The notes under the pieces: generated by a model | The model's database searches: none | Seen by the model: the letters and a program-made list of their open reading frames with translations, nothing else | Told to the model about the DNA's origin: nothing | NCBI GenBank assembly: GCA_945868845.1 | Contig: CAMBMS010000024.1 | Coordinates: 1 to 35,615, forward strand | DNA from: Asaia bogorensis | GTDB taxonomy: Bacteria; Pseudomonadota; Alphaproteobacteria; Acetobacterales; Acetobacteraceae | Direction: 5' to 3' | Length of the DNA stretch: 35,615 nucleotides | Shown: positions 8,414-17,457 of the stretch, piece by piece | How the letters are laid out: each line of letters starts with the position of its first letter | Position numbering within the stretch: the first letter of the stretch is position 1 | Program-made: the position numbers and the translations under genes

Positions 8414-9541
8414 GTGACCGATCCCTTGCCTTTGGCCCAGGCGCTGATCCGCTGCAATTCGGTCACCCCCGCAGATGGCGGCGCGATGGACGTGCTGCAA
8501 GACGCGTTGGAAAAACTCGGCTTCGCCTGTACCCGCTTGCGCTATGGCGAGATCGAAAATCTGTGGGCGCGTATCGGCACATCCGGTCCACATCTCTGCT
8601 TCGCCGGCCATACCGACGTAGTGCCGGTGGGCAATACCAACTGGGGAACCCCGCCCTTTTCTGGTGAGGTCCGCAACGACGTGCTGTATGGCCGCGGCGC
8701 CTGCGACATGAAAGGCGCCATCGCCGCTTTCACCGCCGCCTGCGCGCGGCATCTGGCGAAGGGGCTGCCGAACGGTTCCATCAGCCTTCTCATCACCGGC
8801 GACGAGGAAGGCCCCGCCGTCGATGGCACCGTGAAAGTACTCGAATGGATGAAGGAAAACGGGCAAGTACCGGATTTTTGCATCGTCGGAGAACCGACCA
8901 ATCCGACGCAATTGGGGGATATGATCAAAATCGGCCGGCGCGGGAGCCTCAATGTAAAAATTACCGTGCATGGCACGCAGGGCCATGTCGCCTATCCGCA
9001 GCGCGCTGATAATCCGCTGCATCGCCTCATCCGCGCGCTCAACGCCTTAACCGCTGCGCCCGTCGATGCCGGCAGCGATTGGTTTGAGCCCTCGACCCTG
9101 CAATTAACCTCCATCGATGTCGGTAACACCGCCACCAACGTCATCCCCGCCCGCGCGACTGCTTCGTTCAACATGCGCTTCAACGAACGCCATTCGGGAA
9201 AATCCCTGACCGCCTGGCTGCACGCTACGTTTGCGCAATACTGCGATCGCTTCGACCTGGAAGCATCGATTTCAGGGGAGTCCTTTCTCACCCAACCCGG
9301 CGAAATGGTGGACAAGCTGCGCTGCGTTATCGCCGCCCATACCGGGCGCGAGCCGAAACTCGATACCGGTGGCGGCACATCGGATGCCCGCTTCATCGCC
9401 CATTACTGCCCCGTCGCCGAATTCGGCCTGGTTGGCGCCACCATGCATCAGGTCGATGAATGCGTTCCCGTCGGCGAATTGCGCCAACTGGCCGATATCT
9501 ACGCCGCCGTGTTGGCTAGTTTTCTGCCGGCGCGCGGTTAG
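8414..9541 (+). CDS. dapE: Succinyl-diaminopimelate desuccinylase
   Basis: DapE is a dinuclear zinc M20-family hydrolase that releases LL-diaminopimelate from its N-succinyl form. Likely metal ligands and catalytic residues are His66 and Asp68 (FAGHTDVVP), Asp98 ([10 protein letters not shown]), the Glu pair at 131-132 ([12 protein letters not shown]) and a Glu in GEPTN. The lid-domain [11 protein letters not shown] is also present. Length is 375 residues. The GTG at 8414 is 2 bases after the dapD stop; the in-frame sequence further upstream overlaps dapD and is arginine-rich nonsense. Translation is probably coupled to dapD. Confidence 0.96.
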   Translation: MTDPLPLAQALIRCNSVTPADGGAMDVLQDALEKLGFACTRLRYGEIENLWARIGTSGPHLCFAGHTDVVPVGNTNWGTPPFSGEVRNDVLYGRGACDMKGAIAAFTAACARHLAKGLPNGSISLLITGDEEGPAVDGTVKVLEWMKENGQVPDFCIVGEPTNPTQLGDMIKIGRRGSLNVKITVHGTQGHVAYPQRADNPLHRLIRALNALTAAPVDAGSDWFEPSTLQLTSIDVGNTATNVIPARATASFNMRFNERHSGKSLTAWLHATFAQYCDRFDLEASISGESFLTQPGEMVDKLRCVIAAHTGREPKLDTGGGTSDARFIAHYCPVAEFGLVGATMHQVDECVPVGELRQLADIYAAVLASFLPARG

Positions 9542-9544
9542 GCC

Positions 9545-10114
9545 GTGCGCGTGAATATTCTGAAGGGCATTTTCGAACTCGCGACCGGGCGGGCGGGTGG
9601 CATCGAACGCTTCGGCACCGCGCCGCGCGATTTGAAGGTAAGCCTCTATGTATTAATGACCGTGCCCGTCATCTCGGCGCTGGTGATGGCGGCGCGACGC
9701 GGCATGGGCGCGGCTCTCGGCATCCTGCTGCTGCTCGCCTCCGCCCTGATGGCCCCGGCGGTCATCTCGCACGTCCTCGCGCGATTTTGGGGGCGCGAGG
9801 AATTTTGGCTGCGCTTCGCCACGGCCTTTAACTGGTCGCGCATGGCCGTAGTCACGGTGTTCACGATTATGCTGGCGCTTACCGCGCTGCTGATCCAAGC
9901 CGGCGTGCCCGACAACAGCGCCGCCGAATTGATGGTGGCGGCAATATCCTTTTATTCGCTGTGGCTGGAATGGTTCGTCGCCCGGCACGGACTGCGCATC
10001 TCCGCCGGCCGCGCCATCGTCGCGGTGCTGGCCATGAATGGCGGTACATTCCTGCTACTCGCCATCCCCAGCCTCATCTCCCGCGCCCTGATGGGCGAGG
10101 CACCAGCCGGCTGA
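9545..10114 (+). CDS. Five-helix integral membrane protein, unknown function
   Basis: The 189-residue protein has about five hydrophobic segments (around residues 33-50, 55-78, 98-118, 128-145 and 157-178), separated by short charged loops such as RFWGREEFW. The pattern loosely recalls Yip1-domain proteins, but no firm motif is visible. It starts with a GTG 3 bases after the dapE stop (a second GTG two codons on is equally possible), so it is transcribed with dapD-dapE. Its stop codon is embedded in the shared palindrome with ccrM. Function is not recognised. Confidence 0.75.
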   Translation: MRVNILKGIFELATGRAGGIERFGTAPRDLKVSLYVLMTVPVISALVMAARRGMGAALGILLLLASALMAPAVISHVLARFWGREEFWLRFATAFNWSRMAVVTVFTIMLALTALLIQAGVPDNSAAELMVAAISFYSLWLEWFVARHGLRISAGRAIVAVLAMNGGTFLLLAIPSLISRALMGEAPAG

Positions 10115-10148
10115 CGCACATAGCGGGTCCGCTATGTGCGTCAGCCGG
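10107..10148. terminator. Bidirectional terminator palindrome containing both stop codons
   Basis: The 20-base arms 10107-10126 and 10129-10148 are perfect reverse complements with a 2-base centre. The plus-strand membrane protein stops at 10112-10114 in the left arm, and ccrM stops at 10141-10143 in the right arm, at mirror-image positions. Both genes therefore end in the same octamer, CCGGCTGA. Lying between convergent genes, it should act as a terminator for both. There are no flanking T tracts. Confidence 0.75.
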
Positions 10149-11259
10149 GATCGGTGGCCTGGGTCCGTAGCGCGTCGAGTGGCACCAGTGTGCCATCGTG
10201 TTCGAAATGCCAGAAGGTCCAGCCATTGCAGGAGGGCGCGTTGGTCACCAGCGCGCCGATCTTATGGATGGAGCCACGCTCATTGCCGGCGATCAGCGTG
10301 CCGTCGGCGGCGATCACGGCCTGCGCGCGGCGCATGCGGTCCGTCACCAGGGTGCCGGGCGCGATCAGCCCGCGCTCCACAAGGCTGCCGAAGGGCACGC
10401 GCGGCGTATCCTTCTTGGATGGCGTGGTGGCAAGGCCTTCATGCGCCACCGGTTGGGTCGCGCGCACTCGCCCGATCGCGGCCTCGGCATAGGCCGGGTG
10501 GCGTTCGATGCCGATGAAATGCCGATGCAGCCGTTTCGCTACCGCCGCCGTGGTGCCCGTGCCGACGAAGGGATCGAGCACCATATCGCCCGGCGCGGTG
10601 GAGGCGAGCAGCACGCGGTGCAGCAGGGCTTCGGGTTTTTGCGTCGGATGCAACTTCAGCCCGTGCTGGTTGCGCAGCCGCTCGGCGCCGGTACACAGCG
10701 GAAAATACCAATCGCTGCGCATCTGCACATCATCGTTCAGCGCCTTCATCGCCTGGTAGTTGAAGCGGTGGCGGGAATCGCGCTGCTTGGCGGCCCAGAT
10801 CATCGTTTCATGCGCGTTGGTAAAGCGCCTTCCACGGAAATTCGGCATCGGGTTGGCCTTGCGCCAAATCACGTCGTTCAGCACCCAGAACCCCATATCC
10901 TGCATGATGGCGCCGATGCGGAAGATGTTGTGATAGGCGCCGATCACCCAGAGCGTGCCATCCTTGCGCAACAGCCGACGGCATTCACCCAACCATTCGC
11001 GAGTGAAGGCGTCATAGGCAGCGAAATCGGTGAATCGGTCCCAGTCCTCGTCCACCCCGTCGACTAGGCTGTCATCGGGGCGGCGTAGTTCGCCACGAAG
11101 TTGCAAATTATAGGGCGGGTCGGCAAAGACGCAGTGCACCGAAGCTGGCGGCAGCATCCGCATCAGCGTAATGCAATCGCCCAGCATGATTTGATCCAGC
11201 GGCAATTCGCGGACGATTTCCACCCAGCCATCCTGGCGAAATTTTCGACGCCGCGTCAA
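10141..11259 (-). CDS. ccrM: Cell-cycle DNA adenine methyltransferase CcrM (GANTC)
   Basis: This is a beta-class N6-adenine methyltransferase: catalytic DPPY at 47-50 precedes the SAM-binding DPFVGTGTT at 229-236. The 372-residue length and the long C-terminal domain (about 270-372, including GALVTNAPSCNGWTFWHFE) match CcrM, the solitary methylase that methylates GANTC late in the alphaproteobacterial cell cycle. No restriction partner is nearby. The ATG at 11259 gives a basic leader before IVRELPLDQIMLGDC; a slightly later start cannot be excluded. The gene ends in the palindrome shared with the upstream membrane protein. Confidence 0.95.
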   Translation of the reverse strand: MTRRRKFRQDGWVEIVRELPLDQIMLGDCITLMRMLPPASVHCVFADPPYNLQLRGELRRPDDSLVDGVDEDWDRFTDFAAYDAFTREWLGECRRLLRKDGTLWVIGAYHNIFRIGAIMQDMGFWVLNDVIWRKANPMPNFRGRRFTNAHETMIWAAKQRDSRHRFNYQAMKALNDDVQMRSDWYFPLCTGAERLRNQHGLKLHPTQKPEALLHRVLLASTAPGDMVLDPFVGTGTTAAVAKRLHRHFIGIERHPAYAEAAIGRVRATQPVAHEGLATTPSKKDTPRVPFGSLVERGLIAPGTLVTDRMRRAQAVIAADGTLIAGNERGSIHKIGALVTNAPSCNGWTFWHFEHDGTLVPLDALRTQATDPG

Positions 11260-11360
11260 TCACATGCCCGTAAGCCCGGAATGGACCCCGACCCCTAGCC
11301 GGGTACCCACGGAAGTATACTCGCATGGTGGCCGGGTGGGAGAGCGGGCCCGTGCCGGAC

Positions 11361-11969
11361 TTACGGCCGCAATACCTCCCTGACAGTGCCAAACCCCGCC
11401 CGATGATGCGGGCTTACCCCCAGCCGCCACAACGCCGCCCGATGCTTCGCCGTGCCATAGCCCGCGTTTTCCGCCCAGCCATAGCCCGGGTAGCGCGCCG
11501 CCAGCCGCGCCATCCCCCTGTCCCGCAGCATTTTCGCCACGATCGATGCCGCCGCGATCGACAGGCTCACCCCATCGCCGCCGACCACGCAACGCGTCGG
11601 ACAAGTCAGCAAAGGCGCTTTATTGCCATCGATGAGGGCAAAATCCGGCGGCAAGGGCAGTCGTCCCACCGCCCGGCGCATAGCCAGTAACGCCGCCTGC
11701 AAGATGTTCAACCGCAAAATCTCCCCCACCGAGGCCGCCCCCACCCCGATCTCCGCGCTGCCACTTGCCAGCAGCGCCGCGAACGCCAGCTCCCGCTGCC
11801 CGACAGAAAGTTTTTTCGAATCATTTAGCAGCCCCGCCAGCCTGTCCGTCACGCCACGCGGAAATACCACCGAAGCGGCCACCACCGGCCCCGCCAGCGG
11901 CCCCCGCCCGGCCTCATCGACCCCTGCAACCCGCCCGCCCAATGCTGCTTCTAAGTGAAAATCCGGCAT
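11361..11969 (-). CDS. rnhB: Ribonuclease HII
   Basis: RNase HII cuts RNA in RNA-DNA hybrids and starts removal of single ribonucleotides from DNA. The 202-residue product shows the catalytic Asp18-Glu19 ([14 protein letters not shown]), Asp114 (LIDGNKAP) and the [20 protein letters not shown] block (132-151). The ATG at 11969 gives MPDFHLEAA, close to the conserved core; longer in-frame starts lie in non-homologous sequence. It runs toward ccrM with about 100 bases between. RNase HI (rnhA) is only about 2 kb away. Confidence 0.95.
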   Translation of the reverse strand: MPDFHLEAALGGRVAGVDEAGRGPLAGPVVAASVVFPRGVTDRLAGLLNDSKKLSVGQRELAFAALLASGSAEIGVGAASVGEILRLNILQAALLAMRRAVGRLPLPPDFALIDGNKAPLLTCPTRCVVGGDGVSLSIAAASIVAKMLRDRGMARLAARYPGYGWAENAGYGTAKHRAALWRLGVSPHHRAGFGTVREVLRP

Positions 11970-12059
11970 GCGGCGACCGTAGCACGCATTGCTGTCGCGT
12001 CGCTGTTTGCCCGATCGCACGATCTGCTTCCCACGCCACAACCATTTAGTGTGATCCGC

Positions 12060-12479
12060 ATGCAACGCTGGGCGGAGCTGGCCCGGCGACATCGGTTTGG
12101 TATCTGCCCGTACTATTGCGCGGGCTCGGCCTGGGGCCTGTTCGCGGCGTTGCACGCCCTTGCTTGGTCCAACTGGGCACCGGTAATGGGAAGCTCGCAC
12201 GGGACCCTGCTCCTCGGCCTCGGCTTGCTCTGCGTGCCGGTCCTGCATGGCCTGATGCGGGCCTGGCGCCACCCGCTTTGCTCTGGCTGGGCGCCCATGT
12301 CTTTCCGATCTACCTGCTCAGCACGATCTGTATCGGCGTGGCGAGAGCCTTGTTCCTGCTTACAGCTCGGCTGGCACGCCAATACGTTTTCGTTCGTCGC
12401 CGCCACTCTGTTCGCCGCCGGCCTGTTCGGCCCGATCCTTGCCGTGAAATTATTAACGCGGGCCGCGTCGTCGGTTTAG
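12060..12479 (+). pseudogene. Frame-shifted small membrane protein
   Basis: Reading from the ATG at 12060, frame A gives two hydrophobic stretches ([15 protein letters not shown] and [16 protein letters not shown]). From about 12255 to 12385 frame A turns into Cys/Ser/Arg-rich sequence with unusual codons, while the frame one base back reads naturally as membrane protein ([19 protein letters not shown], then ARALFLLTARLARQY). After about 12385 frame A is hydrophobic again (FVAATLFAAGLFGPILAVKL) to the TAG at 12479. Two compensating indels best explain this. It may be a damaged gene or two sequence errors. Restored, it would be about 140 residues with four membrane segments. The family is not recognised. 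Confidence 0.6.
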
Positions 12480-12986
12480 CGCCAGTTCCTCCGCTGAAAG
12501 CTGGAATCCGATCAGCACGTCGTAGGCCGCCCCCGATTTCTCCTTGCTTACCGCGACGAGCAGTGAGGTCTCCGGCCCCGTCATGCGCATCTGGTCCTGG
12601 TTCTCCGGAAACTGGATGCCCAGGGTATAAGTCCGCTTGTCCAGAATGAGATCGCCCTCGCGCACCGCCACGAAGTAGCTGACCTGGCTGGCCCGCACCC
12701 CGGCCGGCCCGCGCGTCAATCGCAGATCGACCGTCAGGTTGGTCCGCACATAGTCTCGATTCTCGCGTTCGCACCCGCCCTTGAAGCCGACGATCCGCCC
12801 GTCCAGCACCAGATCGGTCAAATCCTGCCCCCCAGTGGCGCGATAGCGCGACAGATCCGCTGCGTCCGCCACGATCACCACACGCGGGCAGGACGGTTGA
12901 AACTCTGTTAGCTTCGGTGCCGAGCAGCCGGCCAGGCCAGCGAGCGCTGCTAAAACAGGGAGAAAGGCGGCAGGGCGAAAGGACAT
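12453..12986 (-). CDS. Putative lipoprotein, unknown function
   Basis: The 177-residue protein has a signal peptide ending in the lipobox LAGC at about residues 17-20, so it is probably anchored in the cell envelope. The mature part contains SCPRVVIVADAADLSRYR and a C-terminal region rich in beta-strand-like segments (SYFVAVREGDLILDKRTYTLGIQFPEN). Similar hypothetical lipoproteins occur in alphaproteobacteria, but I cannot assign a role. The ATG at 12986 has a GGAG site 7 bases upstream. Its 3' end overlaps the 3' end of the convergent broken membrane gene by 27 bases. Confidence 0.8.
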   Translation of the reverse strand: MSFRPAAFLPVLAALAGLAGCSAPKLTEFQPSCPRVVIVADAADLSRYRATGGQDLTDLVLDGRIVGFKGGCERENRDYVRTNLTVDLRLTRGPAGVRASQVSYFVAVREGDLILDKRTYTLGIQFPENQDQMRMTGPETSLLVAVSKEKSGAAYDVLIGFQLSAEELALNRRRGPR

Positions 12987-13088
12987 CGGCAACTCCGGAT
13001 CGCAGCCGGGGGTTGGACAACCGGCCGGGACGGTGTAGCGAGCCCGGAAGTTTCCCGCGAGTCCCTCCAGGCGAGGTGCCCCAGGCGC

Positions 13089-14048
13089 ATGGCTGTCTAT
13101 ACCGAGGTCACCGACGAGACCCTGGCCGATTTTCTGGCCGACTACGCCATCGGCGAAGTCGTCGCCTTTAGCGGCATCGCCGAAGGGGTGGAAAATTCCA
13201 ACTATTCGCTCCGCACAAGCGTGGGCGATTTCATTCTCACGCTGTACGAAAAACGCGTCGATCCCGTCGATCTACCCTGGTTCCTGGGATTGATGGAGCA
13301 TCTAGCCCGGCGCGGCATCTCCTGCCCGCTGCCGGTGGCCGGGCGTGACGGTAACGCATTGCGCGAACTCGCCGGACGCCAAGCCGCCATCACTACCTTT
13401 CTGCCTGGCGTGTGGCCACGCCGTCCGCGCGTCGCGCATTGCGGGCCCGTCGGTGCCGCGCTCGCCACGCTGCATCTGGCCGGCGCCGATTTTTCACCTA
13501 CCCGCGCCAACGCGCTCGGCCCCGCCGACTGGGCCGCCTTGCTCGATCGCTGCCGTGCCAGCGGCGAGGACGTGCAGCCCGGCCTGATCGCTGAGCTCGA
13601 TGCCACATTGGCGGATATTCTGGCCCGGTGGCCGGGCGATCTTCCCACAGGACACATCCACGCCGATCTTTTCCCCGACAACGTATTCTTCCTGCATGAT
13701 AATCTCTCTGGCCTCATCGATTTTTACTTTGCCGCCACTGATCTGTTCGCCTACGACATCGCCATTTGCCTCAATGCTTGGTGCTTCGAGCCCGATGGCG
13801 CCTTCAATGCCACCAAGGCCCGTGCTCTAATGCGCGCCTATAATGGCGTGCGTAAGCTCTCGGACTCAGAACGCGCCGCCCTTCCCATTCTCTGCCAGGG
13901 CGCGGCCATCCGCTTCCTGCTTACCCGCCTCTATGATTGGGTGAACACGCCGGCGGGCGCGCTCGTCACCCGCAAGGATCCGCTGGAATATTTGCGCCGG
14001 TTGCGCTTTCACCGCGCGGCCCAAGACTGGCGCGCCTATGGCCTCTGA
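13089..14048 (+). CDS. thrB: Homoserine kinase (ThrB, APH-fold type)
   Basis: This 319-residue protein is the aminoglycoside-phosphotransferase-fold homoserine kinase found in alphaproteobacteria. It makes O-phosphohomoserine for threonine synthesis. It begins [19 protein letters not shown] and contains GVENSNYSL, the catalytic loop [13 protein letters not shown] and the metal-binding Asp segment [16 protein letters not shown]. These separate it from GHMP-type ThrB. The 3' end overlaps rnhA by 11 bases, a linkage common in alphaproteobacteria that suggests translational coupling. Confidence 0.95.
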   Translation: MAVYTEVTDETLADFLADYAIGEVVAFSGIAEGVENSNYSLRTSVGDFILTLYEKRVDPVDLPWFLGLMEHLARRGISCPLPVAGRDGNALRELAGRQAAITTFLPGVWPRRPRVAHCGPVGAALATLHLAGADFSPTRANALGPADWAALLDRCRASGEDVQPGLIAELDATLADILARWPGDLPTGHIHADLFPDNVFFLHDNLSGLIDFYFAATDLFAYDIAICLNAWCFEPDGAFNATKARALMRAYNGVRKLSDSERAALPILCQGAAIRFLLTRLYDWVNTPAGALVTRKDPLEYLRRLRFHRAAQDWRAYGL

Positions 14049-14502
14049 TCAGCCCGCGAAAAACCTGCCGTTTGTCGAAATTTGGACCGATGGTGGCTGT
14101 AAGCCGAACCCCGGCCCCGGTGGCTGGGCCGCCATCCTGCGGTTCGGACAAACCGGAAAAGAACTCTCCGGCGCCGATACCGCCACCACCAACAATCGCA
14201 TGGAACTCACCGCCGCCGCGGAGGCGCTGGAAGCGCTAACAAAGCCCTGCACCGTCACCCTGCACACCGACAGCCAATATGTGCAAAACGGCATTACCCG
14301 CTGGCACACCGGCTGGGTTCGCAAGAACTGGCGCAACGCCGCCGGCGACCCGGTCGCCAACATGGACCTCTGGCGCCGCCTTCTCGCCGCCGCGGCGCCA
14401 CACGATGTGGACTGGAAATGGGTCCGCGGCCACGCCGGCGACCTCATGAACGAACGCGCCGACATGCTGGCCACACAGGCACGGGAACGGATCGCGCGTT
14501 AA
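14038..14502 (+). CDS. rnhA: Ribonuclease HI
   Basis: RNase HI degrades the RNA strand of RNA-DNA hybrids, such as R-loops and primers. The 154-residue protein carries the catalytic set Asp18 ([16 protein letters not shown]), Glu56 (NNRMELTAA), Asp78 (HTDSQYV) and Asp142, with the active-site-loop His132 ([14 protein letters not shown]). The handle region [16 protein letters not shown] is present, as in E. coli RnhA. The ATG at 14038 lies inside the end of thrB. The gene is followed by IS3-family debris, so the operon probably ends here. Confidence 0.97.
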   Translation: MASDQPAKNLPFVEIWTDGGCKPNPGPGGWAAILRFGQTGKELSGADTATTNNRMELTAAAEALEALTKPCTVTLHTDSQYVQNGITRWHTGWVRKNWRNAAGDPVANMDLWRRLLAAAAPHDVDWKWVRGHAGDLMNERADMLATQARERIAR

Positions 14503-14545
14503 CTTCGTATCCTGTCCTATAGAGCAATGCATGAGGAGATTTTGC

Positions 14546-14900
14546 ATGAAGACCAGTAGATACAGCGGCCCGCAGATCATATTGATCCTTCGCTAGGCGG
14601 ACGGCGGTGTGCCGGTGGCAGAGTTGTGCCGTGAACACGGCATGAGCACGGCGTCATTTCACAAGTGCAGAGCGAGGTTTGGCAGGATGTACGCGTTGAT
14701 GATCAGCCAAAAGGGGTGATTGAAGACGAGAATCGACGGCCTACGAAGATGTTCGCCGAATTGGGTATGCAGGACGAACTGCTCAAGGATGCTCTCAGGG
14801 AAAATAACCCGGCCATCTCAACGCCGCGAGATGGCCAATAGCAGGGTGAGCAGCAGGCACGGTGACCGACGCACGATGGCGGGTGTCATGACGCGTGCGG
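14546..14900 (+). mobile_element. Decayed IS3-family insertion sequence (orfA plus start of orfB)
   Basis: From the ATG at 14546 the sequence reads MKTSRYSGPQIILILR, then a TAG, then GGVPVAELCREHGMSTASFHK: the helix-turn-helix start of an IS3-family OrfA (IS407-like). After a frameshift near 14718 the leucine-zipper part continues as MFAELGMQDELLKDALREN to a stop at 14841. An overlapping frame reads TRPSQRREMANSRVSSRHG (about 14800-14865), matching the start of OrfB, and then homology ends. The catalytic DDE part and clear terminal repeats are missing. The right limit is uncertain. This is an inactive remnant. Confidence 0.85.
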
Positions 14901-14926
14901 ATACAATCGTTGGGCCAGATGCCCGC

Positions 14927-16426
14927 TCAGCTGTAATTCACCATGATGGTCTTCTTGTGCATGAAATGCTCTAGCATTGCCTCCAGCGATGCCTCCTTAC
15001 CGAGGCCGGAGCTTTTGACGCCGCCATAGGAAAGGTTGGCCTGCACCACCAGGTTCTGGTTGATCTGCACCAGTCCCGATTCCAGACCATGCGCAAGTTT
15101 CAGGCCGGCCTTCAGGTTGTTGGTCCACACCGACGCTGCCAGCCCGTATTCGGTGCCGTTCGCCGCTTCCATCACTTCGTCCACGTCATCGAACGGGAAC
15201 ACCACTGTGACGGGGCCAAAGATCTCCTCCTGCACCAGGCGGGAGGAATTCGGCAGGCCGGTGAAGATATGTGGGCGGATGAATAATCCCTTCCGTAGCG
15301 CCGGGTCGCTCGGCATGGCGGAACACGCGCGTCCTGTTGCCCCCGCCGTCGCTAGCCCTTCCCGGATGAATCCTTCCACCTTCTCGAACTGGCCCTGGGA
15401 AATAATCGTGCCGATATCGGTCTTTTCGTCAAGCGGATCGCCCATCACCATCGCATCCACGCTCTCTGCTAGAGCGGCGACGAAGCGGTCATAGATCGGC
15501 CGTTCTACATAGATGCGGCTGGCGGCGGTGCAGCTCTGGCCCTGGCGGGTGAAGCGCATCGATGTGATGGCGCCCATGACCGTCTTCTCGAAATTGCAAT
15601 CGGCGAACACGATCATCGGCGACTTGCCGCCGAGTTCCAATGTGACCGGGATCAGCTTTGCCGCCGCTGTCTGTGCAACGATTTTCCCTACTTCGACGCT
15701 GCCGGTGAAGGTGACTTTCCGCACATCCTTATGCAACACTAAGGGCGCCCCGCATTCGGGGCCAAATCCCGAGACCATGTTGAAGCAGCCCGGCGGCAAG
15801 ACGCGATTCAGCAATTCGCAAACCCGCAGCACGGCGAGCGGAGCTTCTTCGGCCGATTTGACCACCACGGTGTTGCCGGCCACCAAAGCGGGCGCGACCT
15901 TCAGTGCCATCAACAACATGGGAACATTCCACGGGATGATGGCGCCTACCACGCCCAAGGGCTCGCGCACGGTGACGGAGAGGACATCGGGCGCGAAGGG
16001 CACGCTTTCGCCTTTCAGCTCGCCGCCGAGGCCGCCATAGAAGGAAAAGATATCGGCTACCACACCGGCTTCCACGCGACTTTCGGTGCGCAGTGCCTTG
16101 CCAGTCTCCAGTGCGATCAGGCGGGCAAGTTCTTCGATATGCTCGGTTAGGATAGCGGCGCATTGGCTGACGAGGATGCCGCGCTTGCGGGCGTTCATGC
16201 GCGCCCAGGGTTTCTGTGCGAACTTGGCGTTGGCGACCGCCGCGGCGACATCGTCGGCGTTGCCGTCGGCGGCTTCGGCGACTTTCTCGCCGGTTGCGGG
16301 GTTCACGACGTCGAAGCACTTGCCCGAAAGTGGGGCGACGAATTGCCCTCCGATGAAGTGCTTGCCGGACAGAGCGGTGGCCAGGGCGCGTTCATCGAGA
16401 TTGGGTGCGAGGGGGCGGTCAAGCAT
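14927..16426 (-). CDS. NAD(P)-dependent aldehyde dehydrogenase
   Basis: The 499-residue aldehyde dehydrogenase superfamily enzyme oxidises an aldehyde to its acid. Signatures: GAIIPWNVPMLLMALKVAPAL (cofactor binding), VTFTGSVEVGK, the general-base Glu in LELGGKSPMIV, the nucleophilic Cys in QGQSCTAASRIYVE, and EEIFGPVTVVFPFD. The substrate cannot be assigned; resemblance is to the broad betaine-aldehyde/phenylacetaldehyde group. The ATG at 16426 has an AAGGA site about 9 bases upstream. It stands alone, flanked by IS debris and a methyltransferase pseudogene. Confidence 0.93.
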   Translation of the reverse strand: MLDRPLAPNLDERALATALSGKHFIGGQFVAPLSGKCFDVVNPATGEKVAEAADGNADDVAAAVANAKFAQKPWARMNARKRGILVSQCAAILTEHIEELARLIALETGKALRTESRVEAGVVADIFSFYGGLGGELKGESVPFAPDVLSVTVREPLGVVGAIIPWNVPMLLMALKVAPALVAGNTVVVKSAEEAPLAVLRVCELLNRVLPPGCFNMVSGFGPECGAPLVLHKDVRKVTFTGSVEVGKIVAQTAAAKLIPVTLELGGKSPMIVFADCNFEKTVMGAITSMRFTRQGQSCTAASRIYVERPIYDRFVAALAESVDAMVMGDPLDEKTDIGTIISQGQFEKVEGFIREGLATAGATGRACSAMPSDPALRKGLFIRPHIFTGLPNSSRLVQEEIFGPVTVVFPFDDVDEVMEAANGTEYGLAASVWTNNLKAGLKLAHGLESGLVQINQNLVVQANLSYGGVKSSGLGKEASLEAMLEHFMHKKTIMVNYS

Positions 16427-16521
16427 CGGGGTTTTCCTTCGGCAAAGGCGTGGCTTCGACGGGGGATGATATGGACCGGGCGGAAATTCCGGGCAAGCTG
16501 GCTTGCCTGGTCGTGGGGCAG

Positions 16522-17288
16522 TCAGGTCGGATCCTGCCCCTTGATTGCGTTGGCGCGCGACGTGTTTGTTACCCTCCCCTCTGCGTCAGCTGGCAGGCGA
16601 TCGCGCGGCTCCGTGAGTTTGGCCGCGTGCATGCCAGTAATTATCGGTTTTCCCGAGCCCATCCCCTCATCACCGACCGGAGATCGTCGAAATCCGTATA
16701 CATGCGCGCAACTGTAAGGTGATGGCGCGCGGCTCCACATACCGCAGCCCCGCCCTGGTCCACAGATCAAGCAGCCCCGCGATGCCGGAGACGCTGTTGC
16801 TCGGCGGCAAGACCGGCGCCTTCCCCATGGCGGGTAGTTCCGCATTGAAGGGTCCGGTCGAACTGCCATTGCCCAGCCTATCCCAGACATAGGCCGCAAC
16901 GATCCTGCCGGGGCGCATCACCCGAACCATCTCGTCCACGCTTTTCGTCGGATCGAGTACAAAATGGATGACCAGCGCCATTATGGCGGCATTGAAGCCG
17001 CCGGCCCCGAACGGCAGGGCCATGGCATCGCCCTGGTGAAAGACCGTGCTGCGCGCGCGAAGGCAAGTAGCCCCTCCGAAGGGTCGATCGTCCCGATTGC
17101 GGCCGGCGCGCAGCGCCGCAGCAGCAATTCGGTGAAAGCGCGCCATTGCTGCAGCCCACGTCCAGCCAGCGCAGCCTCGGTGCCGGGGCCGACAAGTCCA
17201 GGGAGATGTCGCCGACACTCAGGCTCTAGGTGCCCATATGGGGCTCGTAAGCAGTGCCGTCATCGAAGCGAATCGCTTGCTGCGTTAT
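16522..17288 (-). pseudogene. Class I SAM-dependent methyltransferase pseudogene
   Basis: Pieces of one methyltransferase are spread over all three minus-strand frames, in the right order. The N-terminus reads TQQAIRFDDGTAYEPHMGT and is interrupted by TAG at 17226-17228. SAPAPRLRWLDVGCSNGAL (SAM motif I) follows, then HQGDAMALPFGAGGFNAAIM and MVRVMRPGRIVAAYVWD in a second frame, and finally LPADAEGRVTNTSRANAIKG near the 3' end in another. The expected start codon appears as ATA at 17288-17286. At least three frameshifts, one nonsense codon and a lost start make it non-functional. Confidence 0.85.
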
Positions 17289-17457
17289 GGGCGTCCCCCT
17301 ACATGAGCCGGACAATCGCCGGTGCCTCGATACATTCACCAAAACGATGACGGCGCGCCACTTCCGATCGCTCGGGTTTTCGTTCCCCGGCTTGCGACCT
17401 ATAAGTGGGGGAGAGACAAGCCCCCCCCGCATTCCTGGCGAGCAAGCGAGAAAAATC

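Noticed and set aside
11955-12059. Upstream extension of the broken membrane gene overlapping rnhB
   Set aside because: The extension is antisense to the rnhB start and lacks membrane character; the ATG at 12060 begins the hydrophobic protein.
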